Notes: generated from the letters alone by a model not told the origin. Numbered from the stretch's first letter, positions 38,201-53,791 are shown. The stretch: DNA of 64,000 nucleotides from Stercorarius parasiticus (GCA_013396915.1 VWZL01000559.1:189246-253245), one strand, 5' to 3'. Numbers and translations are program-made.

Positions 38201-41200
38201 TAAGAGTAACCTTCTGGAGAAAGAATTATTGAGCTTAGCCTGACTCAGCAGGCATCAGTCTTCTACTGACTACCAGTACCTGTGAATGGCTAGTAGGAAG
38301 TCCTATCCACTTGGCTATGAATGGTAACACATGGATTCACTTGATTCCAAACATTTTTACTCGTTAAATTCTTATTTATAGCTTAGAGGTGGGAAGGAAA
38401 GTGGGTGGGGATTAGTGTATACATCTGAGACTTCGTCAATTTTGAGACTAAAGACAGATTGCAAGACAACTTCGATACTTCAGCCCTATTTCCCCCTGTT
38501 GAATGTAGGTCTTCAAATCATGGTTTCTCAAAACTGTTACTTTTCTGCCTTTTCATCTTACAGGTGCCTAAGGTTTTTGCAGGTAAGATTCCTGTGAACC
38601 TGTAGGTCAACTTCGAAATGCTCCAGGCCATGCAGGTGGTGTTAGTGCTGACTGTAAGGTCTTAAGTCAGGTGTTCAGGTTTCATGAGCTGACTTATCTG
38701 TTCTGTGTAGGTTTTGTGTGTTGTGGCTTTTGTTTTTGTTTTTTTTTTTTTTTCTTTCACTTTTGAAAGCTTAGACATCTTTCTTTAAAAGATTATTGGC
38801 ATCTGAGAATACTGTGGTAAGGCATCTAGTTTAGATTTGAGGAATGCCCTTTAGAAACGCCTCTCTTCTGGGATTTTTATGGTAAAACGTAACATAGCAC
38901 TACCTGATTTTTTTTTAGATTTTTTTTTTTTTACGTTTAACTTGGAATGTAACAAGATTTCTAAATATGAATTATTTCTGTGATGAAGCTTCACTGTTGT
39001 TTTTTACCATCTTTCTAAAATGTGAACAGGAGGTGTGTGCCTAAAATTGGCTGGGACATAGTATTCAGAATCGGCACCCACTCATTTCTGTCTGAGTGAA
39101 GTATTGACCCACTTTGCATTTCAAGCATCCAATCCAACAAATTCTTTTTGTGTGCTAATAATCTCAATGAATAATCCTGCTGCCTGTGAGTATCCATACA
39201 TCTAGACTTCTGTATGACTATGTATCTCCTCAGCACCCACTTGTGTTGTCATTTGGGCAACCTGACAGTTCTGTGAATTTGAAAGCTGGATTAGCACTCT
39301 TAAGAACAGATTGCAATAAATCTTGAAGAGCTCTGAGATAAATTTAGTGTTTTGGAATTTTCTTATTTATAGAACTGCAGCTAAAAAGCATCCGGCAGGT
39401 ACATTGTTGTTATGCAAACCAGAAGACTGTAATTTCTTTGAGTTATAAAAAGCCAAAATAACTCTTCTCAAAATAAAAATACCAAATCCCTGGTTACCTA
39501 AGAGTTTTTCTCAAAGTTATGTGGGTTTAGAGCTATAATTTTTATTCTAAGCAACGTAAAGGCTGTGTTCATATTACCACACTTACCTTGTTTTCTTTTA
39601 TCAGACAAAATTTCTGAAGCAAATACAATAGGAGACTTGTTTTTTATTTTAATTTATGGTGTTTGTTTTTTTTTTTTTCCCTAAACGGGATGGCATTATT
39701 AATGTATATTATGCACTGGCTTCCATTATTTAGTTTAAAGAAAACAACTACACTTCTGACTTAAGCCTTTACACATCCTAATGTACCTGTTTGGTGACTA
39801 ACAGTATTTATAGTGCACCTTGTGACTGAATTAGTCAAAGCTTGGAAATGAATTTTGGAGTTTGGACTGTCTTCTGAAGCAATGTTTGCCCTCAATTCTT
39901 AAAATCCACAAATGTAGACACAGTCAACTTGAGTGTCTCGTTTACCAGTTTAAGATTGCTCACAGGATCAAATTATGTTTTAAGCTGCAATGTCTGCAAC
40001 GTGAATGATAGGGATGGTCTCAAAGAATTGTTTTCTTTTGAGCTTACTCAAGTAATCTTTTATTTTATTTTGGTATTATGCTTAATTGGTTAGATTCTGT
40101 TGCTAGCATGAAAGAGTCTGTATTCTGGATTATGTGAATTTGCATAGAGAAACATTTCATTTCAGGCAGCTAGATGGAGCATTTGGAAGACCAAGTTTTT
40201 CAGTACTTGGACATCATGAGCATCATTTTAGGTACTAACTGATTACCCAGTGACATTGTTTCAGCCTGACAGTCCTTTTTTCAGAGGAGCTAATATTAGC
40301 TGTTTTTCAAAGGATGTCTGGAAACCAGCAGTGATCTAGAAAGGCTGCAGTGTTACACAGTGGGGGGTAGGGAATCATATATAAATTCTAATGTTTTTTG
40401 TTGCCTGCTATAGTAGGACTTTGTGGTAGCCTTGATGTGCACTGAAGTAAAAGACCTACTTGAGGGGAATGAAAATCAAATGGAAAAAAGTGGTGCAGAG
40501 ATGTCCTTCGCTTTTCAGAGAATTCACTGTGCAATCTGATAGTTGCCTTGGTAAAGTTGTCTTTGAGGGAAAACAAGTGAAGAACCCTAATTAACACTAT
40601 ATACAGACCCTTTTCCATTAACAAACAGTTCCATAAGCAATGTCTTTATGCTTTTTGCTTGGGTTTTGCGGTGACCAACAACATGCAAAAGTTGTCAGGA
40701 ATTTCCCTGTGGATGAGACGTTCCCAATTCTTCTCTCCTGTGGAATCTGAGTTTAAGAAAAGACGTTGTTTCTGAATGAGGAAAATCACGTGTTTTGGTC
40801 TTGCTACCTGACTAGTTAATCTCTCAACATTTGAAAGAACTTGAATTTTTGTGATGTCTACTCCTCTGTGAATTTGTCTGAAATTAGTCGAAGGTTTAAA
40901 AAAATATTGGAAAGAGACAGTGAAAGAGATCACAGATACAGGTATGCATTTGTGTGGTCACAAACATAGATGATAATCGCATAAACCTTGATTCCATAGT
41001 GGCAAAAACATTACTTTCCTGAAAGGAAAACGTGAGCTTCCATAATTGCTTTTTTTTAAAAAAAATTCCTTCTGGGCACAAGACACACAAAGAAATGAAA
41101 ATCAAAGTTACATTCTTTGTCTAATAGTAATAATTAAATTTGAAGAATTGTATCTAAAGTACAAAATGCTAAAATGAAAGAATCATAACTTCCTTTTGCT

Positions 41201-44200
41201 ACATTAACTTTTAATGGTTTTAAACTCTCAAAATTACATTTACTTTGTTTCTTGAGAAGGACAGCAGAATGTGTAACTAGCTTGCTATAAAAAAGTAGCT
41301 GGGAAAATGAGAGGTAGCTCTCAGTTGCATTGCTCTCACCATCATGTACCAGCAGAGCTCAATGCTAAGGTCTAGAGCTAGCAGATGTTCCTGTTTAAAA
41401 TAAAATGAAATGCCATGAGTCTAGTGTCTTTGCTCTAGGACATGCAGTGGGACAATGACAATTTTGAATTTTTGTCCGGCAGCCTCTGTACTAATGAATC
41501 AGTCTGGATCAATATAAGCCCTGCTCTTTTTTTCTTTGTGTTTTATCACATTATGAAGTCTCTTCCAAGTTTTGCATGATACTTAATGCATGGTGTTAAT
41601 TAAACTTGAAGTAAGCTCTTCAACTATTTTGTTTCTTTTGATTAATCCAGTCTTTTGGTACAAAGGACGAATGTAAATGTCAAATATTAAATAAAAAATG
41701 TTAATGGTTTTAACTTAGTCTTTAATTTTTTCTAATGTGTTTTTTTGCTGTTACTGATTTATGCTTTTCCAGGTGAGCTAGATGCTATCTGTACTCCAGA
41801 GTCAGCACAGTCTCAGCCTTCTGGTTGTTTTGGAGCTTCTGAGAGGGAAGGGGGCAGCTAATGCCTTAACCGGCATTTCTGCCATGTGTGATGCACTTCG
41901 TTACTGTTCTGGAGTAAGTGGGTTTCTTAGTTAGCTTCTTTATCTTGACATTGACTAAAAAGACACACTTAAAAAGACACCTGTTATTAGTGCTTGCTTC
42001 TTTTAAAAGTGTTACTTAGTAAACAGAAGCATTAAAAAATTAAGTTAGAAACATAATATTTAAGAGCATTTTAACATCATTTCTTTTACAGTTTGCCTCT
42101 AATGTTGAAGGTCTAATAAATACTCTCTCCCTTTTTTCAACATCTTTTCTTCCCACTTGGTACTGTCCATTTTCTGTCTTGTTTATGTAAATGAAGAGAT
42201 GGGGACTGATAATTTCTCATTTTCATTTGTCTAGTGATTTTTTTTGTATGGTGATTTTTTTTTTGTTTGTTTGTTTTGGAAAAGCATGTGTACTTTTGTA
42301 TGAGTGAGGGAAATACTTTGTTAACTCTGGACTCGGGGGGTGGCTTCAGGTGTTTCTGTGTTCACCAACTTTTGGAACAAAGACTATCCAAACCCTTTAT
42401 TGTCTGTAATATCCAGATAAAAATGAGGTGTTATCGACTGTATTCTGTATTATCCCTCCTTGCGGAGGTGCACACTTTCTTATTCTCCTAGCTGTGAAGT
42501 ATGAGAGAGGGATATCTTCTGTCTTAAGAGAAGATGCTACCTGAAACCATGAGAAACAGTTAAAAACCAGCTGAAAGCAAAATAATTTTCAAATAGAATT
42601 GTTAGGAAACTGTTGGCCTCCTGAGTAAGGCAGAGTAAGGATGTTACTGAAGATGATGAAAAGCAGCACTCATTTGATAGAGTGAACAAGAATTCATGAA
42701 TTTAATTCCAGGATGTAGGAAAAGAGCATGATCACTTGAAATATGCACCTATGCCTTTGCCAGGACAACCCAATATGCATATTTGCTTTCAGTATAGAGG
42801 TTAATATCCTTTTAAAAAGCTTGCAACAGGCATATTTTTGATGGCCTCAACTTTTATGTCAGGTACCATATGCCATGATGTGTTAATTTCTCATTTGGCT
42901 ACTCCGTTTCACTGAATACCTATTTTCAGTTCCATCCAAAAGTGTTCAGGCAGAGTCATTAGGCTGAAGTTATGATGTCCCTTTGGTTTTACTCTTCTGT
43001 TGTTTTGGACAGTTTTCTTTCCCTATTCACATAAAATTTAAGTGTCATCTTTGCATTAAACATAGAATTTCCAGTGCAACACCTCAGTTTTGAACATAAC
43101 ACGTTTCCTCATGGTGCTATGTAAAGTTAAAATTACGGGAAATGCATGTTACAAAATGAAGAATGTGTGTGAATTCGCTTACCCGTGATAAGTAGAAGGC
43201 TATTTTACATTAGCCACCTCTTATAAAATTTCTGTCCATACAGAGAGTGGAAATTGTTACCTCTTGTGTATTTACATGAAGCATTCTTTCTCTCTCCTCG
43301 TTTTGTCAGCTCGCTGCAATATTCAATGAGTAAAATAACTCTATTCATGCACCAGATTTCTCTGTAGTGGCTGGAACAACATGCTTATCAAGCTCTTTTG
43401 TTGGCTTCTGGAGGAGCTGTTTTCTGGGGCAGGAATCATGAGAGTTTGGGTCTTTCAGCTGTGTTGGAGCCTTTTTAATTGAATCATTCCTTCTCTCATA
43501 GCTTGTTTTACTCCAGACTCTCTGGTGATTTAGTACTCAGAATTGCAGGTTGTGAGGCTGATCAAATAGCCAGTTGCTGCAGGTCTTGTTCACCTTCATT
43601 ACTGGCTGCCCATTCCTGCTGTTCTTTTTCCAGAGCTGGCAGTTGTCTCATACTACAGCTACCCAGTTTGGGAAGATGAAATAGAAGAAAAAGAAGTCTG
43701 AAAAGAGGTGGAAAGTATTCACTTGGTTTAGTTTGATGGGTCACCATGTGGTCTATAAGAAGCACAGCATTGGCTCAGGAGAGAAAATGTGGGTGGCTGG
43801 GGTAAGGGGAAGGAGAGGAGCACAGCTGCCTTCTTCTCCAGCAGCAAGCTGCTAGAGGGGCATTAAGTGATCTCCAAATCACTCCATGAGTTCTAATTAA
43901 CTGCTCAGCCCTGTATATGAGGAGCTTTTATGCTTAAGCTACTTTCGTATGAATCTTGGCTTTTAAAGGTGCAATTCCCTTAGGTCAGGAGAATGTCCTG
44001 GAGCCCAGCCCGGTCCCTTCTGTGAAGGAACAGAAGAGGGAGCTGAAAAATTAGGGAGGATGGCCTAATGAATTAGGAGGAAATGAACCATATGAAGACA
44101 CGGAACATGAAAGTGAGAGTGGATGGGAAATGGAAGGGGACGGGATGACAAAGATTAATGCTACATTGCCAACGCATTTTTTTTCTCTTCTGTTTTTTAT

Positions 44201-46330
44201 TTTTATTATCATCTCAGTCCCTATAGTCAAATGGTTACCTGGAATCTGTACTTTCTTCTTTTAAAGAAAGGTTCTAGTGCTTGTGGTTGTTGAGAGTAAG
44301 ACTGAAGAGTGAGAAATGCAGGGCAAATACAAGAAAATGTAACTTCTTATCATCTAAAGAAATGTGCGTGTTTTGCAGTGTCTGACTCATACTTCTAGTA
44401 CTTGATCTTGGCAATACTGCTTGGGTATAGATTTGCCAGGAAGTTAAAGGTGTCCTTAGCACTACTACTAACGCTGGCTGCTGTGCCAAAAACTTCTTCA
44501 TCAAGATTGCGTTATGCTCCAATTTGATAGGCATTGCATCTCTCCTGACATTTGTACGAGTGGAGAGGTAAACCGATGATTGTGAAGGATTCCTCTGATC
44601 AGATATCTATCACAAAGAAAGGAATTCTGAATGATAACTTAAGATCCATGTTTCTTTTGGTGCACTAATGCATAAGAGCTGCTCTGTATTGTTGATAGCA
44701 GAATTCGTCCTAGACGCCTAAATAAGTGGGAGCTGTCTCTTCTGGAGACTTGGGAGATGGTTCACAGAACTCAAAAGGAAGGGTAGTTTCATCTGTAGAT
44801 GACCTTAGGAGAGAACCTGTGGAAGCGATTATGGATAGGGCAGTTAGGAAGAAAAAAATGTTAAGAGGCAGATTCTGGAATAGTTTTGTAGAGGTGGAAT
44901 AGGGGCCACAAGTGTGAGTAAGGCTATAGTTTCATTTGAAGGAGAAGAAAAAAGAGAGATATGGTTACTGGATTTCTGTGACTGGCTTTACTGGGATTTC
45001 TCAGACTGAAATACGTGTGTGCACATGCATGCACTATGCAATGCATGTAGACACTCTGAAGCATTGGAACACACCTGAGGATCCCACGTGCGCTGAACAA
45101 AGATCCTGCATAAACATGGTAGGTGCTGTATGTTCCTGTTCAGACACATTGTATTAAATGTACACGTCCAGGCCAGTTGGGCATGACACCCAATGTGACC
45201 TGGGTATTTATCTTCCTGAGCATTCTGAAGAGTCTTGTCCTTCCTGCGTAATCAGGACAAGGCAGGGATGTCCAGGGAAATGCAACCTGAGGACATACCC
45301 AAGGTTTGAAGATGCGGAAGCTCCTCTGGGTGTGGCATCATGAAACACCACCCATAATTGTGCTGAGGATGAACTCTGCACGGCACTAACCTTGGAGAGC
45401 TGGTATGCTCCTTTTAAGACACATACTTTTGCGTGATGTAGAGCCCTCAGGGGAAAAAAAAAAGGTATTTCAGAGCTGCTCCTGAGTGTGCCCTCATTCA
45501 GAATAACGTCAGCGGATAATAATGCCTGTAGTCTGATACAAAGTGTAAGATAGTGAAGCTACTTGGAGACAAAGGCTTAATGAAGACTTACCCATGTGGA
45601 GCAAAGAAGGGATATACGAAGAGAAGACTAAATTGCTAGAGCAACAGATCTAATCTGGATTTTTTTTCTTGGGAAGCAGGAATACCCAAAAGAAAGAGCA
45701 GGGGAAAAAAAGGAACAAAGGTAAATAAGAAATTCAAGAGAATTTATTTTATTCTGTGTAATAGAAAAAAGATTAGAAGAATGAAGTTGGCTAAAATTAA
45801 GATCCACTTAACATTTAAACACTGAAGAAAAACTTGAGAAGTCAGAAGAGGAAATAAAACATACAGTAGTTAGGGTACTGAAATGATGGCCAGTTATCTG
45901 GCTACTGTTCATGCTTCTGCTGTCCTGCTGCATTATCACATATTATTCTGTGCTTGTGTTTCCCGTTCCGTTGTCTGTCTTGTTTATCGGCACAGAGACT
46001 GCAAACCCCTCTGGCTCTTACAGTCTTCACATGGTTTAGGAGTTTTCACAGCAAGGCCCTGAGCTCATTATGGTCCTTCTGCTTCCTCTTCTTTCTTTGT
46101 GCTGCCTCAGTGCCTGGTAGTGCTATTAATCCCATTAATTGGTGCCACACGTTCAAAAAAAAAAAATTGATTTCTTCTCCCTTCTGCCCTGCTTAGTGTG
46201 GCGGTTCAGAGCATTGACAAGTCTCAAGGCTGCACTGCAGTCCATGTGAGCACGTTATGTTCCCACAGGGAACCCTGCTGCAGTTGGTGAGGCCCTGATT
46301 TACAAGAGGAAGGCCTTCACTCATAACCAG

Positions 46331-46527
46331 GCAGATTTAGTCTAAATTAATAGCAATCAAATAATCAGGAAGCTTTAATTGAGCAATCACTGTCAGGGTT
46401 GGGAAGTTACTTTGCTGTGTCAGAAACAAACAAAAACATACGCCAGTGATTTGTAGGCATTGTTTTCTAAATAAAAAGCATTAGAAAATAAGATTAATAA
46501 TGCTTTGGCTGTTATTAAAAATAGCTC
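46331..46527. promoter_or_regulatory. Possible enhancer-like conserved element
   Basis: Dense homeodomain-type cores (taaattaat, ataatcagg, tttaattgagc, ttaataatg) in non-repetitive sequence inside the large first intron of C8orf34. This is a judgement from text alone; no alignment was possible. Confidence 0.2.
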
Positions 46528-48998
46528 TACAACCCAAAAAACTACCACATCTTCTAAAATTACCCAGATCTCAGCTTCTAGAAATCAAGTGATTCTTATT
46601 TGCCTAAGCCATTGTAGTCTTGATGGTAGAGTGTCTGATGAGAAATGATGGACCTAACTACAGTTCTAGTAGGTACAATTCAATTAACTGTCCCTAAAAA
46701 TTACCTTTGCTACATATTTAAAGTTTTCAGTCATTAGTACAGTCTTTAAATATCTACTTAAGGCTCTAGCTTTCTTGTAAAAATATACTCCTTTAGCCCT
46801 TTGAAAACCTAAGCCGGAGGACAGCTTGTGGATGTTGCAGGTCATGTCCTGGGTAGGTTAGTGAAGGCATGATGACTAGATCCATGGTGACAGTTTACAC
46901 AGAGGAGATAGTAAAAGCGCAAATGACAGTGTTTTAGAAAGATACTGGTTTTATCTATGTGTTACCTTGTTTGTGCTAGAAACTGATTTTAATAAGTTGA
47001 TCCATATGATTTAATTATTAGAACTTGTATTTTTTGATGACTTCTTTTAAAGCCATTTTTTCTGCTATTTTTTCTCTTGGAATAATTTTTTTTCTCTTTT
47101 CTCTCTATTCATTAGCTTATATTTTTGTTACACAGAGATCAATATTAATATTTTTTCTTATTTCATACTTATGCTTTGCATAATGTAAAAATGGCTTTAA
47201 TATTGCAATCATATATGTAACTTAGCTAAACTATAACTTATAGAGTGGAACGTGTATCCTGCTTATGTAAGCTGATATTTATTTAGCTGTCCCCATTATC
47301 TCAGACCTACTTTATTTGTGGGCATGATATGATAGGTGTCAGCCTTAAGCCTGTGCAACCAATGCGCTTGTCCTCCCAGAGGCCAAACAGAAGTGTGCAA
47401 CATCCTCTCATTTCACAGGCTTTTTTTCAGCTTGGTATTGACATAGTTCTCAGTTTTCAACTGCTTTTTAAAGCTAGTGTGAGGGAGGTTTTTCACATTA
47501 CTTACTTAGGTGAGGATTCTGTAAGGTCTTGGGCATGCAAGTGACTTTTTGATGGAACAAATGATGACTAATCCATATGACAAATTATGAAGGTAAACTA
47601 TATACATGCTTTAATTTTTTTCCCAGTAGCATTACATATGAATCTGCATTTGAATTAATCTCGTTTTCAGCCACAAGTGCTGGTATTATATTGAAAGGTA
47701 CAAAAGAAAAAAGATCCAAAAATATGATTAACAGTAGTTGGGTCACTTATACTTTACCTTAAGTCTTCATATATCATGTTTTATGTTTGTCCCCAGCACG
47801 CAAGGTATGCTACCTTAAATTCCTTCATAATGACACATTGATGAGCAGATGTGAGTAGGTCTGAGAATGTAAAATTTACAGCCATCTTTTTTGGAAGATA
47901 AGGATTGACAGCAATGTGTAACTTAGGGCTGGCTCTGTTCTTTTTTTATTCTTGTTGAAAAGCACAGCACCTTTAAAGCTTTAAGTTTGATAAATTGAAA
48001 TGTTTTGTTAAAGCAACCTGTAGTGCTTTTGTGATGAGTTGACTTTCAGATGGACTTCTTAATTTGGCTGAATTTCTTGCTGGAAGTTATAGTTTGGAGC
48101 TCTCTCAAACTACAAACTCTCTCCGTGGCTTGACTATGCTGAGAACAAACTGATAAATCCTGTGTGGAAAACATAAGTGTTCAATATTAATTACATTAAT
48201 TCTGTCTTCCCTCGTCATGGTTCTTTTTCACATTGACCAGCAGTGATCACAAATACAGGCCATCCATATAAAATTTATTTACTACACAGGAATGCAAAAG
48301 TAGCATATGTAGTTTGGGTTTCTATGTTGTTTTTTTTGTTGTTGTTTTCCAGAGGTGATGTCAAAAAAAGTCCATTGCTGATGGATAAAAAGTGAACGTT
48401 AGTATTTGGGTAAGGCTAGATTATTGCTTTAGATTTGAAAAAGAAGCCCATGAGAACAGACTGTTATGCCTGCGGTGGTGTTTCTTTCTGGAGATGGACT
48501 ATTAAGTTGAATGGCTCTTTTCAGAACCTTCAGAAGAGTGTTTGGCCAAATTTTTGGACTGGGAATAGGTGGACACTTATTCACTGGAAAAATATTCTTG
48601 TATCTAATTTGTGTCACATTATCATTTGTGTTCAGCTGTAATTAAACTCCAGATATTTTGAGGCTTTTTCCAATTTTGCAAAATTTGAAGTAATTGGAAG
48701 GATTTGAATTTAAGACGTTGCAAATGGTAGCCCTTATAGTGCTAAAGTGCTTTAATGGGTTTTTCCATGACTACTTAATAATATTTTTGTCTAATATTTA
48801 AGCATATGAAAAATTTACCATAGTATTACACAAAATGCAATCTCGCCATTCTTGTAGTCCTTATAATAGGTATCGTTATAATAATCAAGAAGACTTTCTC
48901 ATAGCATCTTTTTGCCCTACATTCAATAGAACACTGAGTTTATTTCTTCTAGTTTTCTATGATATCAAAAGATTTTGTAAGCCTGATGTATATCAATA

Positions 48999-49022
48999 AT
49001 ATAATATATATGTATATATATT
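48999..49022. repeat. TA-rich microsatellite
   Basis: Alternating ta steps interrupted by tgta, within intron 1. Confidence 0.8.
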
Positions 49023-52000
49023 TGTGGGAAAAGGGAATGCTTTCTACGTCTCCCACCAGCTGGATGATTTCTGCATTTGATCCAGTACTTGAGTATTATT
49101 TTTATATTTTATACAAAAATTGTTCAAATAATGACATTCAAGTTGAAAGTCAAGCTGAATGAGCATTACAGAATGTGTTTTTAAAGGTCTGTGTGATTAT
49201 TGCAATATATATAAAAGTGAACCACATTAAGTTTGTGTAAGCAATTATAAACCTATCTTTCAAGTGATTGTGGTAGTGTTTGTTTTTTGGTTTTTTTTAC
49301 TTTGAAGCATACTTTTGTTTTAACATAGGAAATGAGATTTGAAAAACAAACATGAAATTTATCCAAATCAAAAATGAAGAGGACAAAACCCAGTTATGTG
49401 CTGTTATTGTCCGGGGACAGTTATAGCCCCAGCCTGTAAGTGTAGTCTGAAGCATTGGTGCAGCTGTATAGTGCTGAGTGTTTAGAAATACACATTTGGC
49501 GTTGGACCATCTCTTCTGTTAAACACGTGCCTGGCTGTAATTCATCATATCTAATATCCATCGTATATTGTCAACAAAGTTTGCTATTTTCCTGTGTAGA
49601 GTACAGGAGACACACTGTTCTTTCCCTTCATCAGTCATCTTTTGCTGAAGAGAGTTGTTTTCTGGGGCGCTCTTTTCTGGGCATGGTTATAGGACATCCA
49701 GTCTCTGAGGAGGAAGTGTCTTGTCTGAGGTGAGCTCTCCAGTGACTCTTCCTGTGCAGAAGTTGTATGGGAATATGTTCTACTTCACGGTGCCCCAGAG
49801 GAAGGGACACGCTTTGCAATATGCTGAGTCTGGAAGGCATGAGGGTAGGGTGAGAGGCTTCTCTCTGTTCTGATGGTGATTAGATTTCTCTCTGATCTGT
49901 AACATCACCTACGTAAATGCAATTGTGCACTGCTTAAAAGCATTTTTTGTCTCTGTGATTCCAGTAGCCTAACCTGGCAAAAAACTGTTCAAGTAACAGT
50001 TCCACACAAGATGTTGAAACATAGGGAGTTGATGTTTGTATCTGGAAATAACTTGGTTAATGCTGGACTATCCTCATAGAAGTGTTCAGATCTTATCTTT
50101 GACATTATGTCCTCCAGGATTAAAATAAAATACAGTATTTCTTAAATGAACAAAGGTAAATATTAGATATCAGTGCTGTTCTTAATATGACTACAGAACT
50201 ATGCCTGCCATTGCCTATCTTTTCATGCTTTTTAGGGAATATATTGGTGTCTTTTTTTCTGGGTATATTTCAAGATGTGCAAAAGGGATGTAACAGGTTA
50301 TCCTTTCTATATGTAGTTAAATCAATTATCTGCTGAAAAACTCCAGCCTCTCTATATTGTATTTTCATTTGCTGGTTGCAACGAGGAAAAGGTACTGTAT
50401 TGTGCTAGAAATTGTCCAGGCATATTGCAAGCAAGAACTTCTGCCCACCGAATTCAGAGTCTTATTTCAAGGCAGCACAAAGCGAGTAGATGAGGTAAGT
50501 AAATGTGTGGAGGGGATCTTGGAGGAGCAGTAGTATGAGCATGTATTTTTGGATAGTAAGGTTAGTGCCTGCTTTGCAGGCGTAGGTTTTGCTTTGTAGA
50601 AGCAGTCATTTAGGCAGCTTGTTGTTCATCTTCAGTAGGCTCTGTATCCTACTGAGTTGAGTCCTCAGCCTTGCCAGGTCTGTGAGTATTCAAACCTTGA
50701 CTCTAAAGGGCCTGTTTTTCAGGAGAATCCCGGACGACAGCCTGGGGATTGCTCCACAAGCCTGGACCATTTTTAGGTGGAATCAGAGGCAGTGACTGTA
50801 CCTTCTTAGGGCTCAGGCAGAGCAATGAACCTGGTAGTGCCAGCAGGAAGCAGTTTGAGAACCCTGGAAGGTGGCAGGAGATGGCAGGAGACATGTAGAC
50901 AGTGGGTAGCTCTGCGCTTAGTGTTGTGTCCTTTCCCTCACAATTTTTTGCTGTGTCTCATACCTGATTCTTCGTGGTTCATGTTGCATTCTAAACCTTC
51001 AATGTTTAGGTCAAAATGGACATATGCATGTCTTTTTCCCCTGTGTGTGCTGAATCTTCAGTTTGTTTTTTAGTTTGACTATGGATGGCGTAGTCATTCT
51101 CAGAAGTTTTATCTGATTTAAGCAGCAGAAATATCTATTTTAATTTGACTTGAAATAAAGAGATTATCCATAAGGGAGAGCATGTTAGAAATAAGTCAGA
51201 ACTTTGAAACTAATATTAAGAAAAAAAAGATATCATTAAAGCAGTTTCTCTGTCATCTTGCTTGCTGATGGGGAAAATCATACAAGTAATTTTGGCTGAA
51301 CTGGTGGCTGATAAAAATGCATATGGAAGCAATCACAGATGGATTTTTACTTCCAACTGAACTGGAATTATTAATGTGTCTTCCCAGTTGGGGCCGAAGA
51401 TAAATTCAGGTACACGGATATCCAACAGAAATAAAATAGTTGCCAGTATCATCTGGTAGCATGTAATAAATGGTAGTACACAAAATGCTGGAAGATCCCC
51501 TAGAGTATAGAAAAAAATTGATCAATATTGTTTCTTTATTAGTTCACATAGTTATTTATCTACTTATTACAATATTATGAATTCCTGTATTTATAATCCA
51601 ATTTTATTGTTATGTCCATGGGCAGATCGCTTCTGCATGGCAAAAGATTCCTGTATTCTTGCATTTAAAGACATTAGTTTTTTTCATTCTGATTTCATTG
51701 TGCGTTTTGGTTGGTTTTTTAATGGCAAAGTTCAAGTGTATATATAATTAAGCAAAACCTTCATCTACGCCTAAATGAATGCAGGTTAAAATGACTGCTC
51801 ATATAAAAGTGTTACTTATAAAAATCTCCTTGTTTACTATTATAATTTCCACTTGCAGTTAGACAAGCACTGAGTATGAGCTATGTAGAACCAAACTAAC
51901 GTGACTGTGTGTTCTCAAGGGTGTTTGAGAGCTATCAGGTATCTGCTTGCAGATAGCCTTCAGTGGCTCTGGTGATTATTCTAACAAGATACTGCACATC

Positions 52001-52412
52001 TTTTGTTACCAGTAAAAGGCAAATTAGTGTGACCTTTCCTGTGGGGGGAAAAAAGGATACAAGTAGCTTTAAATCAATCAAGCAACTGCTTATTTGTGAA
52101 ATAATGGTTTGTCTTGTTAAAATGCTATATAAAAAGTGCTTGTTAGTCTTATTTGAGGACTTCCAACTGCATTTGCAGTATATAAATTCTGCAGATATAA
52201 AAGAACCCTTTGTATTTTCCTGTGGTGAAAATGAATTTCCCGACTTTTCTATGGCAACAAATTCTGACCTTTCCAGTTCAGAAATCTCAGTTGTATTGGT
52301 GCATATTAAACATTTAGTTCTGTTTAAAAAGCTGATTACAACATTGGTATGAAGTCTTATGAGACCAAGTCAATCTCTCACAGGTAAATAATAGGAAATT
52401 AAGATGCATATC

Positions 52413-52434
52413 TGAATAGATATTCATCTATTCA
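52413..52434. repeat. Perfect hairpin, 9-bp stem, 4-nt loop
   Basis: TGAATAGAT (52,413-52,421) and ATCTATTCA (52,426-52,434) pair exactly around ATTC. Intronic. Confidence 0.75.
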
Positions 52435-53791
52435 AAGTGTATGAATAAAACTTGTAATTAGACTGAGTATTACCAACAGTTGTTTAGCTGCTGTACTAAA
52501 GGAACATCTCCAAATGACATGGTTTAAATAAATTCTAACAATCGGAGGGCATCTGTTAACTTCATAGGAATTTGTTTGGTGATCATTACTTGAGCAAATT
52601 TAGGGTTAATTTATGACAGACTAAAGTCAGGATAATTAAATCTGTGTTAGGACTTCCTTACCCTGGACTCTGGTAACTCGAACTCCCCATTTTGTGTCAC
52701 TGTAATTGCTGATTATGCATGGAACTTCCATGTGAATAGTTTAAGGATTCTTGGTCAAGATTAAAAAATTTTGAAAACAAAATTTTTATGATTATTTTAA
52801 TGCATAGAACTTATGCAGAATATTTAATAACTTTGGCTACGCACACGCTGGACAGCAGAACTTTTTAAAACATCATTTAATAATTTATCTTTCTTACAAC
52901 TTGAGTAAATGTAATGTTGTAGTAATGCAATTGCTTGTATCCTTTTTCCACAGGAGACGTAATACTGATTTGCCTTTTACAGGTAATGAATGATCTACAG
53001 TGCCGTGTTCCAAAAGCTGTAAGAGCAGTCTGCTAATGGACACCTGATAGCTCTGAGTTCTAATTTTTCTGCCAACTTGGGCATGACTGTCTGCAGCTTC
53101 ATCATGTCTATTATCCTGTGGTTTATGTGTTACTTGTTAGTTGCATGAGCTGGTGAAACCCATGGAAGACATCCGAGTGGTGGTTTCCAGAGGCAAACTT
53201 CATATTGTGGCATGAGCATTAGGCCAAGGTTCCATTGAAAATAAGGCTTTAATGTCTGAATGGGGTTTTGTCATGTAAAAATGATGCTAACTTAAAGAGG
53301 TACCCTAATGTTCATACTTCCATGATTGCAGTTACGGGATTTCTCAATACCTCCTTTTTTAAGGAAGGCAAACAAACATAAAGTCATTGCGGGTGTGATC
53401 CAAGGAATGATGCACATTTAGTTACAAGCCAAGTTAGTCTCATTGCACGGGTAATAGTATGTGTCTCAGAATGATGATCCAGAAACCCCACATACTAAGC
53501 AAGAACTCACCCATAGAGAAATGTCTGAAATATTAGGCAGATCTAGAGCGTCAAGCGGGAGTTGAAAGCAGATGTTGCTGTGCACGTAGACACAGAGATC
53601 TGTATACTTCCCTGAGGGATGAGCTAGGAGTGGTTCAGAGATAAGTTCCCTGTTTTCTCTTCAAGCATGGCTAGAAGTGAAGCACGTCTCCACAGTGTCA
53701 AAGAACTGTGTCTATATTTTATCTAAATGCTGCTTAATCCTAGTCACTGGATTGTCAAATTGCGCTCCCTCTTGTGTCACTGCCTGAATTA

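Noticed and set aside
51963..52352. 129-codon plus-strand frame in intron 1
   Set aside because: It begins at GTG, not ATG, has no recognisable domain, and no splice sites match its ends.
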